From contig QVRM01002114.1 in assembly GCA_003439945.1 (NCBI GenBank), positions 248,001-312,000 of the forward strand: DNA of 64,000 nt, read 5' to 3'. The position numbers and the translations under genes were made by a program. Origin of the DNA: Dermanyssus gallinae (lineage: Eukaryota; Arthropoda; Arachnida; Mesostigmata; Dermanyssidae). Numbering within the stretch: the first letter of the stretch is position 1; each line of letters opens with the position of its first letter. The notes under the pieces are model-generated. The model was given only the letters and a program-made list of their open reading frames with translations. It did not search any database and was not told the origin of the DNA. Positions 43,201-56,033 of the stretch are shown here, piece after piece.

Positions 43201-45680
43201 ACCTGTAGCTGCTACTCGCGATCATTGCTCACTGGTCGGCCGTCAGCAGGTTTCTAAAAAATCATAAAAAGCTGCAAAATAAAACAACCAGATTTAGGAT
43301 AGGCTGGCTTTATATTGCAGAAGAAGCAAGGAAGCAAGTGGATTACACTGCCTTGCTGCTACAGTTTCCCAGTTTCCAATGCACCCAGCAAGCTTCATAA
43401 ATTGTCGCACAAAAAAGCGTTTGGAGGCACGTTTGAAAATGCGCCAAGGACAGACGCTAACTGCATGGAACAATTAACACCGGCAGATAAAACTCAGGGA
43501 ACCCCGCTCTTTCACGGGCCACAGCTTCCCAAAGTTGAAAAACCAAGGACGGGTGCGCAAGAACTTCAGATTGTTAACGGCGGAACAAGAAGATGTCTAT
43601 CCTATACGACACAGGTAACTTAAAACGCAAATATGAGTGCTCACGGTCCTCTCATGATGAAGCCGCTCATGATTTCCTCGAGGCGATGGGCTCCGCCTCG
43701 AATAGGTGCTTAGCCCAATGCGAAGCTAGTGGTGTCTAAGAGCTGGCTTATTTATGGCAAAAGGGAAATGGTGTGTCGATTGCAGTACGGACGACTGAGT
43801 GGATTGACCAAGCAAGAAAATTAGGTTAAACTTGTTGATTATTGCGTAGCGTATCTAGACAGAAGAGTAATCGATGCGACCCAAGATTTTTTATGTGGGA
43901 TCCATACGCCGTACACTTTGCCTGCAAATAGAAAGTACCCATTAAAAACCGATTTACATTTGCTGGAATAGCAATATAACTGTTTATTTAGTGTATCATT
44001 CAGTCGTCAACCAGGAAAGCCAATGAGCAAAATCAAGTTTATACCCTAGTTTCATCGTAAACATTGCAAGAGAACGTTTGATCTATTACGTTGCGAAATC
44101 TACACTACAATGCGCATACAACAGTTGAGTCGAACCCTTAAACGTGCTCGGCGAAGCCCATAATTTACTGCAGCCCTTTACCAGGCCGAGAGAAATTTTC
44201 ATTGGGCAATCTCGCCATCTGCCCAAAACAGAAGAGAAGGAAAGCCACACCCGCAGAGGTTCTGCTTTGATCACTATCGTAAGTCAGCTAATATATTTTA
44301 TGCTATTATGTAGACTTGACTTCACAGAGCCTACAACACAACCTAGAAGCCATACTAACAGTAATTTAAATATTAAACCCTAACAATTGAGCTAGAAATC
44401 CCAACAAGTACACTCATCCCTGACCCCAACAAGTCCTCAAATCCCTTAAAATTAATGAATTGCTTAATTTCCAAGAACTAGTGGGCTTGTCGCCGAGACG
44501 ATCAAACAGTAACTTCAAAACAGAACAATTTAGCGGAGTCAGACCAGATAATGTATGAGCATTTAAAGGTTGACATAAAAATAATCTGATATAGATAATA
44601 ACGGATCTTTATGGCACGTGCCTACGCGATGGTAGGATACCAGATGAATAACGAAAAAACTTTATGCAACCTGTATACAAGATGAAACGGAGTGCTGCTA
44701 CCCAGGAGCACACCGCGGAATCTTTTCGCAAGCGTCCTGTATAAGATATTCACATCATGTCATTACCTCGAGGCTCTGAGGCTCTACGATTGCACATTTA
44801 ATGAATTGATCAAAGAATAACACGCTTCTATGAGCAGTTTTCCTTCGTTCGAGATCAACAGGTCCATGTCGATAGGCGGCAGAGTCAAGGCATAATTACG
44901 TATGTGCCGTTACAAAATGTCCGCCATCGATTGCTCGTCCACGGGTTTTTAAAAAGTAGGGTTCCGAGAGCCCGACCTTGAAACCAATCTACAACCGATT
45001 TGCCTTAGTGTTTAGCCTTATGATGCTACGATGATAAACAGTATTTGCCCTATTATTAACCATATTCTAGCGTCACTCTAACATGCGACCCTTATTTATT
45101 AGACACGACGAAATAAAACGGGCCTGTGACCGCCATAACGCTCCTTGGAAAGATGCGTGATACTGAACTCAAAATCTATGCTATGAACTTGTGTAAAATT
45201 AAATTAAAAAGCGTGTTCCAAAACTACCCACGAATTCGTCGGTCAAATTTGCATTGCACCTGTATGATGAACGAGCATTTACTAAAACCTTATTTTAGAT
45301 GAGGTTCCTGCTTGATGCGAAAGAAGTGGACCGATATCGCCACCTTTGAGCAGAAAGAAACATAAACTTCGTTACCCATTACTTCACTTACAAGTGGATG
45401 GAGGCCGTTACCCGCAAGCGTTGTAATTAAATTGGCGGGTTTTTGTTTGCCTGGGACAGCGTTACCGTTGTGCGAAGAAAATAGGCTGGGAGGAATTGAG
45501 TTGACGGATAAGGTATCGTAGAGATGATCGAATAGGATTTCTTGCTCCTCGTGGATTCTCCGGTCGATGAGTTAATCTCTTTGATGCAAACGTCAAATCT
45601 AACGTTGACTTAGCAGTGGTTTCGGTTTCAGTCTGAGCGGTCGTACGCAAACAGAGCACATGACAAAAAAACGGAAAAAC
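43201..45680. other. Intergenic or unrecognised sequence
   Basis: No host exon or clear transposon domain seen. The 102-codon plus-strand frame at 43315-43623 has no motif I can name and no splice context that supports it. The remainder is full of stops in all frames. Confidence 0.4.
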
Positions 45681-45714
45681 GAAAGTTTTAGTTTGTAAAA
45701 CTCGGCGACCTGCG

Positions 45715-46118
45715 GTGCGACGGACGTGGCCTGGTCCACAGAGTACGAAAGTTGGGGTGCAAGTGTTTTTTAAAAGTTTCTGTGAAAAAAGGACCACTTG
45801 TGAGTACAGTGAGATGCGTTTGGCTACAACGGTCAATTCAAAGGGAGCCACACACCGCCAAGTAAACAAAGAAAAAGTGAATTATCTGAAAGGCGTATGG
45901 TCGTACGGGTATTACGCAAAGCAACGAGGTAGCAAAACGCTCTACGGCAATAGATACCCGCCACCACCGAAGATATCATGTCACCCACAGCCAAGACGCC
46001 CAGCATCACAAACCAGCTCATTAACGAGACCCCGGTGAGGCGACATAGTACACACATAATCATACGTAAAAAGTGCTCAACTGCGGTTCATGCTGCCCCT
46101 GTAATCTGCAAACGTTGT
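45715..46118 (+). pseudogene. LINE ORF1 start, left of a solo LTR
   Basis: A plus-strand frame rich in Lys, Arg and Pro (YYAKQRGSKTLYGNRYPPPP) followed, in another frame, by APVICKRC. Removing the solo LTR and one target copy restores a Cys-rich segment (ICKRCVFAYRGHCAKIS) with a C-x2-C...H-C pattern, as in the zinc finger of many LINE ORF1 proteins. The reverse transcriptase of what is probably the same element is at 47.5-48.7 kb. Confidence 0.45.
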
Positions 46119-46427
46119 TGTTGCATATTGGATGGCCGCGAATAGAAGTTTGTATTAGCGCGCCATGATAATGATGATCTCTGCCTGTTGGCCACAACCC
46201 GTTACAGCACTGTCGGCCACAATCCGCCACGGCATTGTCGGCCACAACCCGCCACGGCACTGTTGGTCACAACCCGCCACTGCACTGTTGGCCACAACCC
46301 GCCATGGCGCTGTTCGCGCACTGTCATGTTGCCTGTCGCCGGCCGGATAAAAAGGGTGCGCGCCATTTCCTCAGCCCTTTTTTGCTACCTGGGGCGGTGA
46401 GTGATTGTGGCTGGCAGATACAGGCAG

Positions 46428-46472
<45 letters not shown>

Positions 46473-46739
46473 TATATTGTTAGTTGAATGATTGTTAGCG
46501 CTAGTGTAGCGGCAGTGTCGAGTGTCTGATCTGTGTGAGTTCCGGCGGTGGAAACTGCTTCGCGCTAACCGCCGGGACATTGTGTGAGCTAGCTAGGCAA
46601 CAACAATAATAATAACACGAAGAGAGACGGCGCTGCCGTATCGCTCTCTGGCGTGTGGTGAATTATAATAAATACGAATAGTGAGTGTGTGAACCCGCGC
46701 ATATTTGTCTGTCTTCATTCTACGGTTCCGTTGGCAACA
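46119..46739 (+). mobile_element. Solo BEL/Pao LTR with perfect 5-bp target duplication
   Basis: A 621-bp LTR of the same Pao family, in the opposite orientation to the other four. It starts TGTTGCATATTGG and ends CGTTGGCAACA. GTTGT lies on both sides (46114-46118 and 46740-46744). It keeps the 25-bp repeat block (46190-46320), the GATAAAAAGGG box (46346 on), a (TA)n tract (about 46432-46478) and AATAAA (46664). No internal sequence remains, as expected after LTR-LTR recombination. Confidence 0.95.
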
Positions 46740-46744
46740 GTTGT

Positions 46745-47250
46745 GTTTTTGCCTACCGCGGCCACTGTGCGAAAATCAGTGCGGCCAACCAGTGCGCCGC
46801 ACGGCCAGTGTAACTCTTGTATTGAAGGTACCTATTTAGTACTTACGACGCCAGCAGAAGTCCTGAAAACACGAAAATCTAACAGCAGCAGTTGATGACA
46901 GTTCTCTTGGCGGCGATGCGCCAGTGTGGGGTTAGGAGATAACTCACGGCCTACAACCGCTGACGGTCAAACTTGGTGATCTTGAGAAGAAAGTTTCTGA
47001 ATGCACTGCGATGTCGAGAGTGATTGTACAGGTACAGGCTGAGTTTGCGACGATCAAATCTCGTTTGAACAATGTGGACTCGGCGATGCAATTCTATTCA
47101 GAGGAAGTCGCTGAAGCGAAACGTATGGCTGAGGAGGCGAGGGCGATCGCACCGAGGGTAGAGACACGGTGAGAATGACTACTTATTCAGGTGCCAAAGG
47201 AAGTAGTACCGTAGAAACACAGATGCTAATTGCGGATCAATAACACCGCC
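46745..47250 (+). pseudogene. LINE ORF1, continuation with coiled coil
   Basis: Plus-strand text after the solo LTR includes MSRVIVQVQAEFATIKSRLN and SAMQFYSEEVAEAKRMAEEA, a heptad-like coiled coil typical of LINE ORF1. Stops and shifts occur. It links the zinc finger on the left with the reverse transcriptase on the right. Confidence 0.45.
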
Positions 47251-47459
47251 GTGGTAACCTGATCATTACTGGACTTCCGCCGCGCGTCAGAAAGAAGGAC
47301 GGGGAACTCCGTGGGGATCTCGTTGAACTTTTCCACGCCATTGGGAAGGTATATTGACGTGGCCCACCGGCTGTACAGGACAGCGAGAATAGGCGGCAAG
47401 GAGATACTATGGGGTTCGAGTAGGAGATACTATGGTGTCTGATGAGACTACATTGGCGA

Positions 47460-48720
47460 ATGTGTTTAATCAATATTACTCGACGTGTGTGACTGCCGAC
47501 ACGGAATGCTATTATAGATATGTAATACCTGAGAATTTTCCTCGTGGAGCAACAGAAATCTCATTTCATTTCCGGTCAATACTCTAAGGATCGCAGATCT
47601 TTTACGCAAAACAAAGATATGCTCAGTTGCACCTGAACAAATTCCATCCCAGGAATTGCGAATATCAGCCGATGTTCTCGCGGACCCCGTATTATATCTG
47701 ATCAATTTGTCAATTGCGGCCGGCAAATGCTCCAAAGTGCTTAAATTATATCGCGTCATCCTGCTTTTTAAATCTGGCGACAGACTCGCAACAGAAAACT
47801 ACCGCCCAGTCAGCACACCATCCCCAATCTCCAAGATGTTTGAGCAATGCGCATTCGAACAACTCTGGGACCATCTTGCCAACCAACAACACAATGTACT
47901 CAATCGTTCATAGTTCGGATTCCGCCCTAAAATGTCCATCCCTGTCCCTGTTACGAGCTTTGTAGAGGACGTCCGTCAAAGTCTTGAGAAGAAGAAAACG
48001 GTTGCTGCTCCTTTTGTTGACTTGAGTAAGGCGTTTGATACCGTCGACATCAATATTCTAATTACCAAACTAGGAGTCTAGGGAGTTGACGAGCGTGTCC
48101 AATCGTGACTACATTTTTTTATTTCAGAAATACAACAAGTCGTACAGATCGGGCAGAAGTCTTTAGATGTCGAAAACATATCAGTTGAAGTGGCTCAAGG
48201 GAGTATCGGTGGCCCACTGCTGTTCAATAGATTTATCAACTATATATTTGAAGTTCTAAAAGACGGCCGAGTGACCCTATTTGCTAACGACACCACAACA
48301 GTCTTTGTCGGCGACCCCACAAGAGGTAGAGCAGATGATTAAGGAAGACCTTAAGCGACTCTTGGATTGGTTTAAAGCCAATGGCTTGTCCGTGATTTGG
48401 TCGAAGACCGCTGCTTCCAGTTCTTATCGCCTAGAGGTGTCCTAAGTGTTAACCATGAGGCATTTAAATGCGGAAACCACACTCTTGGCATGATCAATGA
48501 CACAAAATTATTAGGCGTTGCTTTGGGTTCCAGATTATCGTTTGAAGCTCATCGAGGCCATATTCGTAAAAAGTTGTAGGGAGCATTGCTGCCCTGTTCA
48601 AGAGCCGTAATATTCTGCCCCGTGACTGTCTGTTCGCCATGTACTACGCCTACGTTCATAGCTATCTGACCTACTCTGCTAAATATTTGGAATGACGTAT
48701 ATGCGTCTTATGTCCGTTAT
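47460..48720 (+). pseudogene. LINE (jockey/CR1-like) reverse transcriptase
   Basis: Blocks in order: ADVLADPVLYLINLSIAAGK, YRVILLFKSGDRLATENYRP, PSPISKMFEQCAFEQLWDHL, FGFRPKMSIPVP, AAPFVDLSKAFDTVDINIL (first catalytic Asp kept), VAQGSIGGPLLFNRFINYIF and VTLFANDTTTVFVG, where the YADD box has become FAND, losing one catalytic Asp. The later part has GNHTLGMINDTKLLGVAL. Stops at 47912 and 48080 break it. Confidence 0.82.
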
Positions 48721-49167
48721 ATCGCTTGTAAGTATATGACAATTCTGCCTTACTCTGCAAATAGAGATGTCTGTCGTTACTGAGATCAAACGAATTTTAA
48801 TGGGACTTCATCCCAACCTCAATATTTTCCAGTCGACATCAACGATGAACACAAGGGCATCATACACAAAACTTTTCATCTTGTCTGCAGCCTCATAAAG
48901 CTAATATCGTTTCTCAATATAAAATATCAGTGCCACGTATTGGAATAAGTCCCTCCAGATGTGCGCGCAACCCTTTGTTGACAATATTTAAACAGAATGC
49001 TAACCAATATAATTTAGGTACTTCACTCTAATATAAGCCTAACACGATAATAATTATATTGACAATAAATAAAATGATAAGAAGACATGCAAGATAAACA
49101 CTCCGTACTAGCTTGAGGAGCTGTGAATCTCTGTACAAATGTAAACCACTCATGAGAATATTAAAAC

Positions 49168-49187
49168 CTATCTATCTATCTATCTAC
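49168..49187 (+). repeat. (TATC)n at the LINE 3' end
   Basis: Four to five TATC units. The place, a few hundred bases after the reverse transcriptase and on the same strand, fits a short-repeat 3' tail of this LINE. Confidence 0.7.
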
Positions 49188-49469
49188 CTGTGTTTGCCAT
49201 TGTCCAAGGTCTATCTTGGGGTGTTCATGAGTTGTAGGTCTGCCCGAAATGCCCATTCTAGGAGGATCTCATTGTTTCACGATAAGAAGCTGCTTCCTAA
49301 AAGACTGTAGGCCGCATTAAGGTCCTCTCCCACTGTCACCTTTTAATGAACGCGGGTCCTATGCTGAGGTCTAACTGTGATACCGAGACCATTTTGCCTA
49401 TGCGGCATCGTATCCAAACAAGGTGTATATGCTTTTGTCGTAGGAGTCTTAGGCTTTCTCTGGGACGAT

Positions 49470-50870
49470 TTAGCGACACGTGAGTAGTCGCCTAGCCGGG
49501 TTTTTTAGGGGTCCCAGGATGAAAGCCTTTTCTAATGCTTCGTCCTTGGTAAGCGTTTTGAGAATGTCCTTTGGCTCGCTGGACTCATCTAGGGTTTGGA
49601 TTATGACAGCCCTGGTCTCTGAGACAGCTTGGGCTTGTTGCTTCCCAAGATGCTTTCTCTTTTATGTGTTAAAGGAAGTTGACAGTGACAGCGGGAGTAG
49701 TTGCCTACGCAACCAAGCGGTTTTCGCCTATAGCTGTTTTTGAAGCTATTTTAACGTCTACTCTAGCTGTCGCTGGGTTAAAGCTGTTTCTAGATCACGT
49801 AGAGCGTCAGCATATGAGGCATTGCATGATTTCACGACAACTGGGAAGGTGGATTTACGTTTCCTTTTCTTCTTTATGTCATGAGTGTCTTATTTGCCGG
49901 TCCTTAACTCGGATTTCCAGGGTACTTCCTGGGTATTGCACTAGGGCTTGCTTCAAGGCTTTCCTCATAAGAGTAACATCGGCTGTTGCCGGGATGGCCA
50001 CTTGCCGCTGTCTGAACGCCTCTTGTCTTAAGGAAGCTGCAGAGACTAGTCGCTGCTTTTCTTAGGACCCGAATGTTTAACTCGTTTTCGTTTCCCTCGA
50101 CGTGCAGGATTATTCTTGCGTAGAGTGCCGGTGTTTGGGCTGGAGTGTTTTCAACTCCCTTGATCGTCAGGATGCCCTGATTCTGCAGGAAAACAAACTT
50201 TCTTTCCTTAAGGTGCGGCGATCCTGCAGTCGTGGCAGTTGCGACAATGGTCGGCCGATGAGGCGTTCGTCTTTTTCGGACCTTTGTGACAGCAGTAAGG
50301 TTCTTGTTGGTCCTTGCTACCTAGGATAATTTCCTACCTGAGACTGGTTGCAGTATAGATGAGTGTAGGCTATTCTGTTTGCATGAGATCTACGTATTGT
50401 TTAGCTCCATTTTGACGACTTGTCTGGAGCTTTGAATTCCTCTGTCGATGGAAGAGGGGCAAGTCTGGGAGTTTGTTTGTTTTTATATCGACGGACTGTC
50501 TCTTTGTTCTTGCGGGGATGAAACCTACTTTGAGCGCTCTACGGCAGATTTTACGTATATTCAGGCATGTAGATCGTACTGCTTTAGAGATAAGCGTGTG
50601 CGTAGCTTGTGTTTGCTAATTAGTTTTTCTATGTCAGGCACTTCCATCAGTATAAGATGTAGCTCTTCTCGTTTATATATACTCGCGCTCTGGACTAGTA
50701 AGCGCGAGTTTTTTCTCAACTTCAAAGGTGTAGCTAGCTCTCTTCTGGAAGCTCGCTCGTCGGTTTCCCGCGCGAAAACTGCGTCTACTGAATACTGACA
50801 CAAATCTTCATTTCTCAAGCATGCTAGCGAGTTCCTCGTCATCAAACATCTTGCAGCCGCCAGAACTGGT
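49470..50870 (-). pseudogene. Possible LINE ORF1 (Gag-like) remnant
   Basis: Minus-strand frames at 50845-50561, about 50200-49900 and about 49680-49500 have Gag-like composition: EVPDIEKLISKHKLRTRL, FVFLQNQGILTIKGVENT, ALYARIILHVEGNENELN and QTLDESSEPKDILKTLT. The last resembles the short domain before the zinc knuckles of R1-like Gags, but no zinc knuckle is clear. Multiple stops. The identification is tentative. Confidence 0.3.
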
Positions 50871-51129
50871 CATATCAGAGGGGGTTCAATTATTCGTATA
50901 GGGTTTTGGAAGCATATTGTTGCACGCATGTATGTCGTCTGCTAGGCAAGCAAAAAACAACACTAAATCAACACCATAGTACCCCCAGCTTTTAGCTATT
51001 TTCAAGCTTTTAAGACTTATGCACCGTGACGGCGTGAGTTAGGGGCTATTGCGTGATTATTATCTACCAGGATGTTGCTGGATTCCATCTCCGATTTTGA
51101 TCAAATTGTATTTAAGCGACGCTTATTGT

Positions 51130-51500
51130 AAACAGATTATGAACTATTTTGTAAGTAACTGAACAGACCTAGAAATGCTGACGCGGGGACCACTAGCTCT
51201 CTGAGGCTACTTCTGACGGTGAATGCTGGTATATCAGGTTTTGACCTGTCTATGCCAGCCATCGTCAGAGACAACTTCAATACCCCTATTGATGGTGGGG
51301 CTACTAACAAATAAAGGAGACTCCAGTTGATGAAAAACTTTGGTCTAAAATGTGCAAAGACACGCGAAGACCACACGTATGTAAGTCCGAACGGAAGCAA
51401 AACCACTGACCTAGAGTTTCACAACCTTATCGACGGTGAAGTTAAAAGCTTCGATGTTCTCGAAGTGGCGGCAATGAAACGGTAGGGCAAGTTGTCTGTA
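51130..51500 (+). pseudogene. LINE endonuclease fragment
   Basis: On the plus strand, LKCAKTREDHTYVSPNGSK and TTDLEFHNLIDGEVKS match the end region of APE-type LINE endonucleases, where (T/S)-x-(D)-(Y/L) follows a conserved H-x-Y-V-S segment. It precedes a reverse-transcriptase remnant of the same orientation. Confidence 0.5.
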
Positions 51501-52049
51501 GTGGGAAAGTGACGAGCTGATTCACTTTTGGTAGTCACAAGGCATGTAGGCCTCTCACTTTAAGCGGTTGATAGCCCCGAGGTGGGCCGTGATGCAAACA
51601 CTTGCTGTGAACTGCTAGAGAGAACCAACAAGAAGTGCAATCAGGTGCTTGAACTCTTGCCCCGGGTGAGGGTAAAGGCACCACCGCAGCTGCTAGCCAG
51701 ACGCAGTCTTGACGATTTAAACAGTCGTCAGCGAATAGTAGCGGCGGTGGCTTAGGCGGCTTGCCCACCGTTCGAAACGGGGCGTTGCCATAGCAACCAT
51801 GATTAGCAAAACAATCGCAAGTTCGAGTCGCGGACTTGCTGGTTATATTGGTCGGACGTGGTTGTCATTACCCTGCTGCTACATACCTCTGCTGGCGAAA
51901 ACCTATATAAATCCAGTAATGAAAACGCAATGACAATTGATGCATTTAGACGATAGCGTGCTTAACCCTTAAGGTAACTTAGCCCATTACGAGCCTCTAA
52001 AGTGTGGTTGTCAGAGCGTTAAAAAGTACAAAAGCTTACATACATCTAT

Positions 52050-52990
52050 GCTATGACCACGAACGTGAATACGCTAGACTGGAGGAAATCCGACTGCTCA
52101 ACAGAGCAGAACGGAAGCCCTCAGCCTACGTTATGCGAGGAGGAGGGCGAACGAATCACGAGTCCCCTAACCGCGAGTATTAGGTGCAGCCTGAGCCGCT
52201 CTTGGGAAACCATCTTTGTAATGGCTTCAACAAGATCATGAAGAAGGAACAAATGCCAAGATAACCGTCAAAGATCTTCTGCAAAATGGTTGGACCGAGT
52301 ACGTGGTCGACCAGACCGTTCCGCCTAAGCAATCTGGCTTTCGGGAAGATCGGCGAAAGCGTGATGCAATCAATGTGTTTCAGTCAGAGATAGGACATGC
52401 TGTGGCAAAGCTTGGAGGCTATTTGTACGCAGTCTTTACACACGTTCGACAAATATCGAGATCTCCTGTTGAAGCCACTCCGACATGCAGGGGTTGGTGG
52501 CTCTCTGATCTCAAATTTTGGACTTCTTTGATGAGGACACCTTACTGGTACAAGGTGAGCAAGATGTGTAGGGGGTAAGACAAAATGTGGGAACCCCCCA
52601 AGGAGACCCACTGAGCTGCGGCTCAAGATTGTGTCGGCGACTGTCCTTCCCGACGACAGTGGCACTCTTTCACCTCAAGACTGTTTCAAAGCCTGGTGTA
52701 TGGTCTCGGCAGAGTGTGGTGACACCTCGGTCGAGCAAGCTTTGGTTGGCTTGAGCGATGTTCCACAATGTACAGGCAGTGAGTACTTTGCTTGTTAATA
52801 TGGACAGGACCGCTTCGTGTACCTAATGTCAGGCTTTGCGCCGTTTGTTGAGATAACCTGATTGCGGCTGAGAACGCCGCCTGCAATATCATTGGAAAGC
52901 TTTGTCTTGAAATGGGAAAATAAAACTGAACAAATCCGACGAGAGGCTGGAAACTTGGATATTTCTAGTTCCGTTTACCTCTGACCTGGC
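52050..52990 (+). pseudogene. LINE reverse transcriptase remnant, same family as 60.8 kb
   Basis: Strong similarity to 60805-61860 in the same order: QSEIGHAVAKLGGYLYAVF against QSEIERAVTKPGGHLYAVF, the RHAGVGGS-like region, DEDTLLVQGEQ-like text, NVGTPQGDPLS-like text and the later segment before LARVC. Here each block is in a different frame and the YADD region is lost. It is an older copy. Confidence 0.75.
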
Positions 52991-54265
52991 CTTACATGTG
53001 ATAATAGCCACGTCAGTATTTTATTCTCTTCTGGCATATACTTGAGCCAAAACCCAGTTCTACTTCTAGTAGTTGCATTAGAATACTTATATGATCTAGT
53101 ATTTTTTTCATCTTCGTTCTAGAAAAGAAATCGCACATATAGTAACTTTTTTATTACCTATTAAGGGTGTCGCTATCTACAAACTTGTTCGACAGGCATG
53201 CGTTTGTTGTTTTTGTAGTGTAAGTAAATAGAACACCAGGCGTTTGTCGGTAGACCTACAACCAATGTTTATTTCATATAGGAACTCAGGCCAATACGTA
53301 GATATGAAACGTTCAGCATGTATTAAGCATACAATACAGTCGGGACTGCATATTTAGTGAAAATTGTCCCGATTGGGCTTTAGATTGCTAGTCGACACAA
53401 GGAATATATGTACGGCATTTATTAACATGAAGCAGAACATTAAAAAAACGACCAGCGGAGATCGTGATTTTCGTTAAGATAGTAATTTTGTAGAATATCT
53501 AATTGTTGCAAAATAGTGATAGCCTCAGGTGAGAACAGTAAGCATATTTTATGCTACAGTAACTTACATTTTGTATGGAAAACCGTTACTCGTGAATTGG
53601 CTAATTTTAAAAAGAGTTGTCGAAATACACGCGCACAGATAAGTACGAAAAAGTCTTACGAGGAGGGATACAGCAAATAATACTAGCGTACAGCTTGAGG
53701 GCTAGCGTAATGGGTGAATGTACACTGTACAAGTATGTTGCCGCTATAATTCCCGTACATGGATATATCACCAGGACACGCATTTCAAGTGATCGCAGCA
53801 GGATCACTTACTCTAGTAAGCATAGCACTGTAGCTCACAGCTGCAGACGAAGCAGGGATCACTCACTCACTCACCGCCCCTCCGAGGCGACGATATTCTT
53901 CAGCCGGAGGTCGGGGTTATGAACGCAACTGTCCACAGCGGCATCGACCTGTCAAGCAATCATCGAAGCGAGGTCCTACTGCGTCATGAACTCGTATTAC
54001 ATAAAAAGCCTAATATCTATAATGCGTTATATTCTGATTTGTAACATAAACTTTGCATAGACGTAGCGGGCATTTAAAATTCTTCCTCTAGAAACACATA
54101 TAAATATTCGAGGCACTTTATATCCAATATATAAGCTTTAATCAACGACTTAAATTTGCTCAACACTTGTTGTGCCAGCAGCTAAAATTATAGACATTTT
54201 AATGCTTAATTTTGGTGCAACAAAATAAGCGGCAAAGTAAATTTTGTTACACGCTAGCCACATAC
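52991..54265. other. Intergenic or intronic sequence
   Basis: No exon, RNA gene or transposon that I can support. Part of it may be intron of the minus-strand gene whose exons lie to the right. Confidence 0.4.
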
Positions 54266-54600
54266 CAAATCCAGACTCTTCGTTGGTATGTCAGGTAATG
54301 TCTTGAAGCAATTTAAAAAGTAATTGGGGTCTTCTTTACATGGCTGGCGAACTGAAGTCTCCACCACACGGAGGCACTCAAGCGTTTTTTCGAGAACGCC
54401 GAGAACATCTGATAACGCCGTCCGGTCCACCTCCTCCATCGTCACTTCCAAACACGGACGAGCTCTCGACAACACCTCCTGAGCATAGAAAATGTAATAC
54501 ATTAGCCGAAATACGGCTTGACTTTTGCTGCGGCCACCCATTCTTACGTACAGTATGGGTAAATCATAGTGTAATGCCATTGCCGTATGTACGAGGTCCA
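54266..54600 (-). CDS. Candidate internal exon of an unrecognised host gene
   Basis: An open minus-strand segment bounded by an acceptor (GCCTAG at its right edge) and a strong donor (TTTG|GTATGT at its left edge). It encodes about 111 residues, including ALHYDLPILYVRMGGRSKSQ, MYYIFYAQEVLSRARPC, TALSDVLGVLEKTLECL and EDPNYFLNCFKTLPDIPTK. The composition is that of a soluble helical protein with several cysteines and no stop codons. I do not recognise the family. The entry phase needs one base from an upstream exon. It is probably part of the minus-strand gene that may begin at 57021. Confidence 0.5.
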
Positions 54601-54884
54601 CTAGGCATTTGCGTACCTATGGTCTTGTACTTTAGCTATTGGACTGGTTTGCGTTGAAGACAGGCTTTCCTGGCATCAAGGCAGCGGAATACACGTGCAA
54701 ACGTATTACCGCTGAAACCTCTGTACATAGCTTGGCACTACCTGCATTTATATCTTGAGTTTTCGAAGAGCGAAGTAATAGTGACATTATTAAAATTTTT
54801 ATTTACCTTGTTGGAGATTTTTTTTCGTTTTTCCCTATTTTACTTTGCGCACTTGATTTACCCTATTTTCCGCACATGATTTAC

Positions 54885-55012
54885 ACATTTATATCCTTGA
54901 TCATAAAACAGCGGAATAGCATGTCTACAAGCACGGATATAGATTTGACTAGATCTCTCGCAGATAACGCAAGATCCGTAAACATTAAAACACCTAGTCC
55001 CCGTGCAGGCAG
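54885..55012 (-). CDS. Candidate exon, reading frame uncertain
   Basis: Bounded by an acceptor (CTACCAG at the right) and a donor (ATGT|GTAAAT or AAT|GTGTAA at the left). Two frames are open. One joins in phase 0 to the donor at 56803 and reads LPARGLGVLMFTDLALSARD. The other is Cys-rich (CTGTRCFNVYGSCVICERSS, then IYIRACRHAIPLFYDQGYKC) and extends further right. Neither links cleanly in phase to both neighbours, so another exon is missing or this one is not real. Confidence 0.3.
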
Positions 55013-55988
55013 CTGGTAGTCTAGATCGGGAAAGCCGTGTTTCGCAATTGCCATTCGCTGAGGGAGAGTTCAAGGCAAAGTATATCCTGATGATGAACAA
55101 TTGCAAGAGCCAAATAATGCGTGTGCCTAAATGTAATGCAGTAATCGAAATCATCAAGCCAAAAAATTACACAAAAAGCTCCCCACCTTTTGTAAATAAA
55201 GACGTTTTTTTCATTCAATTAAATAGCGGTATAATGGTAGTCGTTAAAACATTTAGGTCATTACAAGTACTAGTTTATGGTTGAACTCATCAAGGAGTAA
55301 TGTTTGGATAGCCAAGTAACTCCTATAGTTTTTCATTGCCACTCATACGAGGCTAAATCGGAGTCGCAGGGAAAGGAGCTACGTATGATTACAGTGTGTT
55401 CTATCTGTTTACCGCAAATAATATAGTGCAGTCCTTGAAGGGTTGCTGTTAGTTTGCGGTATATAAGCGTGTCATCAATCTCAGAAATTCACTTGTAATT
55501 ATCAACACATATTCTTAGTAAATGATATACGTCTTTTAATTGAAGTGAGGTAGATGCGATGATACAGGAGGCAAAAACTGTTCGCCTCGCCTAGACGAGC
55601 AACGGTTGATCGTCTGATTCGATATGACGCAGACAGACAAAACGTGCCTATCTCTTCATTAAGGTAGGCCTACTCGGAATCTCTCTCGGTTGCTCTGTCT
55701 CTTTCTCTGTTTCTGGTGAATAGAACGATAGACAGGATGGTAATAAGCTTGAGATAGAGCCTCGCAATGTTTAAACAACGTGCCTACCAATGACAATGGG
55801 CTCCACGCATAATCGAGTTAGTTGAACGTCTTGGCTTGAATGCAAACCTAACGACACTAGGAAACAAGAGCCGTCACGAAACACGAACCAAACAAAACCA
55901 CTTCGAGCTTAGCTGCCCTGCCAACGCAACCGTACCACATTTAGCCATCCTGGCATACGGTGATATTGAACCAAAATGCAAGATTTTT

Positions 55989-55991
<3 letters not shown>

Positions 55992-56031
<40 letters not shown>
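55992..56031. repeat. (TA)n microsatellite
   Basis: A 40-bp TA tract preceded by CACA. Confidence 0.97.
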
Positions 56032-56033
<2 letters not shown>

